In this document: positions 40,268-41,555 of the stretch, one piece after another
Layout: every line of letters starts with the position of its first letter
Numbering within the stretch: position 1 is the first letter of the stretch
Assembly: GCA_001899395.1 (NCBI GenBank)
Contig: MOYD01000063.1
Location: 84,615 to 126,169 of the forward strand
Length of the DNA stretch: 41,555 nt
Source: Candidatus Gastranaerophilales bacterium Zag_111
Lineage (GTDB): Bacteria; Cyanobacteriota; Vampirovibrionia; Gastranaerophilales; Gastranaerophilaceae
Direction: 5' to 3'
Position numbers and translations under genes: made by a program
Notes under the pieces: model-generated
Told to the model about the DNA's origin: nothing
The model's input: only the letters and a program-made list of their open reading frames with translations
Databases searched by the model: none

Positions 40268-41555
40268 ATGGGATTTTTATTTTTTGTTGTTTTAATAATT
40301 ATCATTGTGAATATTGCTAATAATAAAAATACCCAAAATAATAATATTACATATAAAACAAGTTCGTATTCTACTCCTACTCATAATCAATATAGTTATG
40401 GTAGGAACCCTATGCCAAAACTTAAATTCTATTCAAAAAATGATTCTGTTGAATTATTCGGTTATACAATTACTGATTCTTTATTTTATACCTGTACTTC
40501 AGAATCTGATATGCCATTTGCTATAGATATAAAATCAACTCCAACTTTTGGATATACACCTTCTGAAGGCTTAAATTATTGGCCGAATTATAATCAAATA
40601 AGTAAAAGCCAACAAGGTTTTTATATAAAATGGTTGGCAGAGGGTAAACCTTTTGTTGAGGAGTTAGGATATGCTTACATTTATTATTATGGTCTTGAAT
40701 ACAGAGCGTTAGTTGAAAAACAAGATTTAAAAGATGTTCTATTTGAAGTAATAGATCTAGTAAATAAATTTAAGTGTTTAAGATATGGATATGAGCTAGT
40801 CGCTTATTTAATATTATCAATAAAAGATTTTTCATTGGATGAGATAGGTTTAGTATTAAAATTTCTTAAAGAAAATGAACAATACTACACATATAATCCG
40901 GCATACAACTCTATTATCAAAAATTTAACTCCAGCAGGACAATATAAGGTTAAATTTTCACCATACCAGTTTTTAAATAACAACGAATATAACAATTTAA
41001 GTGATAGAAAAAATGAGTTACTATCTTATTATTTTGATAAAATCACAGAAAATCTTGAAGAATCAGAGCTTTATACTCAAAAACCTCAAATATATAATTA
41101 TCATATGGCTATGGGATATTATGGAACCAATAACTCTGTGACTTATGATGCAATTGTCCCATCTGCAAAAGTGAAACGAATATGGAATCAAGCACGTAAA
41201 ATCATAAAGGATGATATTAAACAATCGGTTAAAAAATTTGATAGTTCCACAGAACAACTGTCAGAAATTGAAAAACTTGCATATTTACCATCAAAACTAA
41301 GAAATAATATAAACTACTCATTTAATAATTTTAATTTTGGAGAGAAAACAATTACTAATATTGAAACGATTGCAAATAAATTGGGTTTTAAAATTCAAGA
41401 CAAGGCAACATTAAGACAATCTACTTTAATAGCAGATGCTTGTGAAGCTCTCGGTTATGAAATTGAGCCTAACGTTAATCTTGATAAAAAACCTTATAAA
41501 AAAGATACAATGATATCAATATACAGAAGTCAATATCCAAAGATGTTATCCCAAT
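40268..41555 (+). CDS. TerB_N-domain protein, N-terminal part (runs off the right edge)
   Basis: The frame is open from the ATG at 40268 to the end (429 codons seen, no stop). One N-terminal hydrophobic helix (FLFFVVLIIIIVNI, about 3-16) is followed by an Asn/Tyr/Ser-rich linker. The TerB N-terminal domain then has YWPNYNQISKSQQGFYIKWLAEGK at about 104-127 and GYAYIYYYGLEYRALVE at about 134-150, its two hallmark strings. TerB_N proteins often carry further TerB/TerB_C parts and sit in stress or phage-defence gene clusters with helicases or nucleases; those genes would lie to the right. The DNA is clearly more AT-rich than the operon to the left. Ribosome site AGGAG. Confidence 0.8.
   Translation, partial: MGFLFFVVLIIIIVNIANNKNTQNNNITYKTSSYSTPTHNQYSYGRNPMPKLKFYSKNDSVELFGYTITDSLFYTCTSESDMPFAIDIKSTPTFGYTPSEGLNYWPNYNQISKSQQGFYIKWLAEGKPFVEELGYAYIYYYGLEYRALVEKQDLKDVLFEVIDLVNKFKCLRYGYELVAYLILSIKDFSLDEIGLVLKFLKENEQYYTYNPAYNSIIKNLTPAGQYKVKFSPYQFLNNNEYNNLSDRKNELLSYYFDKITENLEESELYTQKPQIYNYHMAMGYYGTNNSVTYDAIVPSAKVKRIWNQARKIIKDDIKQSVKKFDSSTEQLSEIEKLAYLPSKLRNNINYSFNNFNFGEKTITNIETIANKLGFKIQDKATLRQSTLIADACEALGYEIEPNVNLDKKPYKKDTMISIYRSQYPKMLSQ

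Noticed and set aside
40314-40526. Open frame of 70 codons on the plus strand
   Set aside because: It lies in another frame inside the TerB_N gene, which is open from 40268 to the edge with a ribosome site and recognised domain strings.

Overview
The window looks like a chromosomal segment of a gut-type, non-photosynthetic relative of cyanobacteria (Vampirovibrionia/'Melainabacteria', most likely order Gastranaerophilales). This is an inference from content. The DNA is AT-rich. Two prepilin-like proteins carry the FTLAEVLI... leader common in that group. A Ycf46/Ycf35/DUF2997-type gene set otherwise known from cyanobacteria and algal plastids is present. Anaerobe functions occur (pyruvate phosphate dikinase, desulfoferrodoxin, a NrdG-like radical SAM protein). 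An AsmA-like giant protein implies an outer membrane. Nearly everything is ordinary chromosomal coding sequence; only the last 1.5 kb looks like accessory DNA.

Layout. 1-1041: the 5' end of rsmA (minus) and, divergently, a prepilin-like gene whose frame is broken by an 11-G run. 1082-10783 is one long minus-strand series: bioF-bioG-bioC (pimeloyl arm of biotin synthesis), pxpA (5-oxoproline), membrane-anchored yvcK, panB, a TPR membrane protein, panC (pantothenate) and leuS. 10863-16602 (plus): rsmE, cca and a 1192-residue AsmA-like protein. 16711-18995: small or unknown proteins (zinc ribbon, a Met/Gly-rich protein, a 266-residue protein behind a (TATGG)10 tandem repeat). 19175-22901: ppdK, then superoxide reductase plus ferritin. 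22968-26638: a REC-PAS-histidine kinase, a NarL-type regulator and an exported coiled-coil protein. 26641-28234 (minus): a second prepilin-like protein and a histidine-phosphatase relative lacking the motif Arg. 28304-33183: leuD, a SEC-C protein, recN and a zinc-ribbon/SPFH fusion. 33227-35121 (minus): an EF-hand protein and aroA. 35191-39855 (plus): a tight five-gene run of HhH protein, radical SAM protein, Ycf46-like AAA ATPase, duplicated DUF1257-like protein and a DUF2997 small protein. It is followed by two tRNA-Ser genes and then an AT-rich TerB_N-domain gene that runs off the window.

The most interesting points are the radical SAM/Ycf46/DUF1257/DUF2997 module (a good candidate for an undescribed system in a non-photosynthetic lineage), the poly-G contingency-type tract in a prepilin gene, the (TATGG)10 repeat in a promoter region, a possible island boundary at the tandem tRNA-Ser genes, and a dnaX-like slippery heptamer that could join YvcK to PanB. 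All functional calls rest on reading motifs and gene context by eye; no database search was run.
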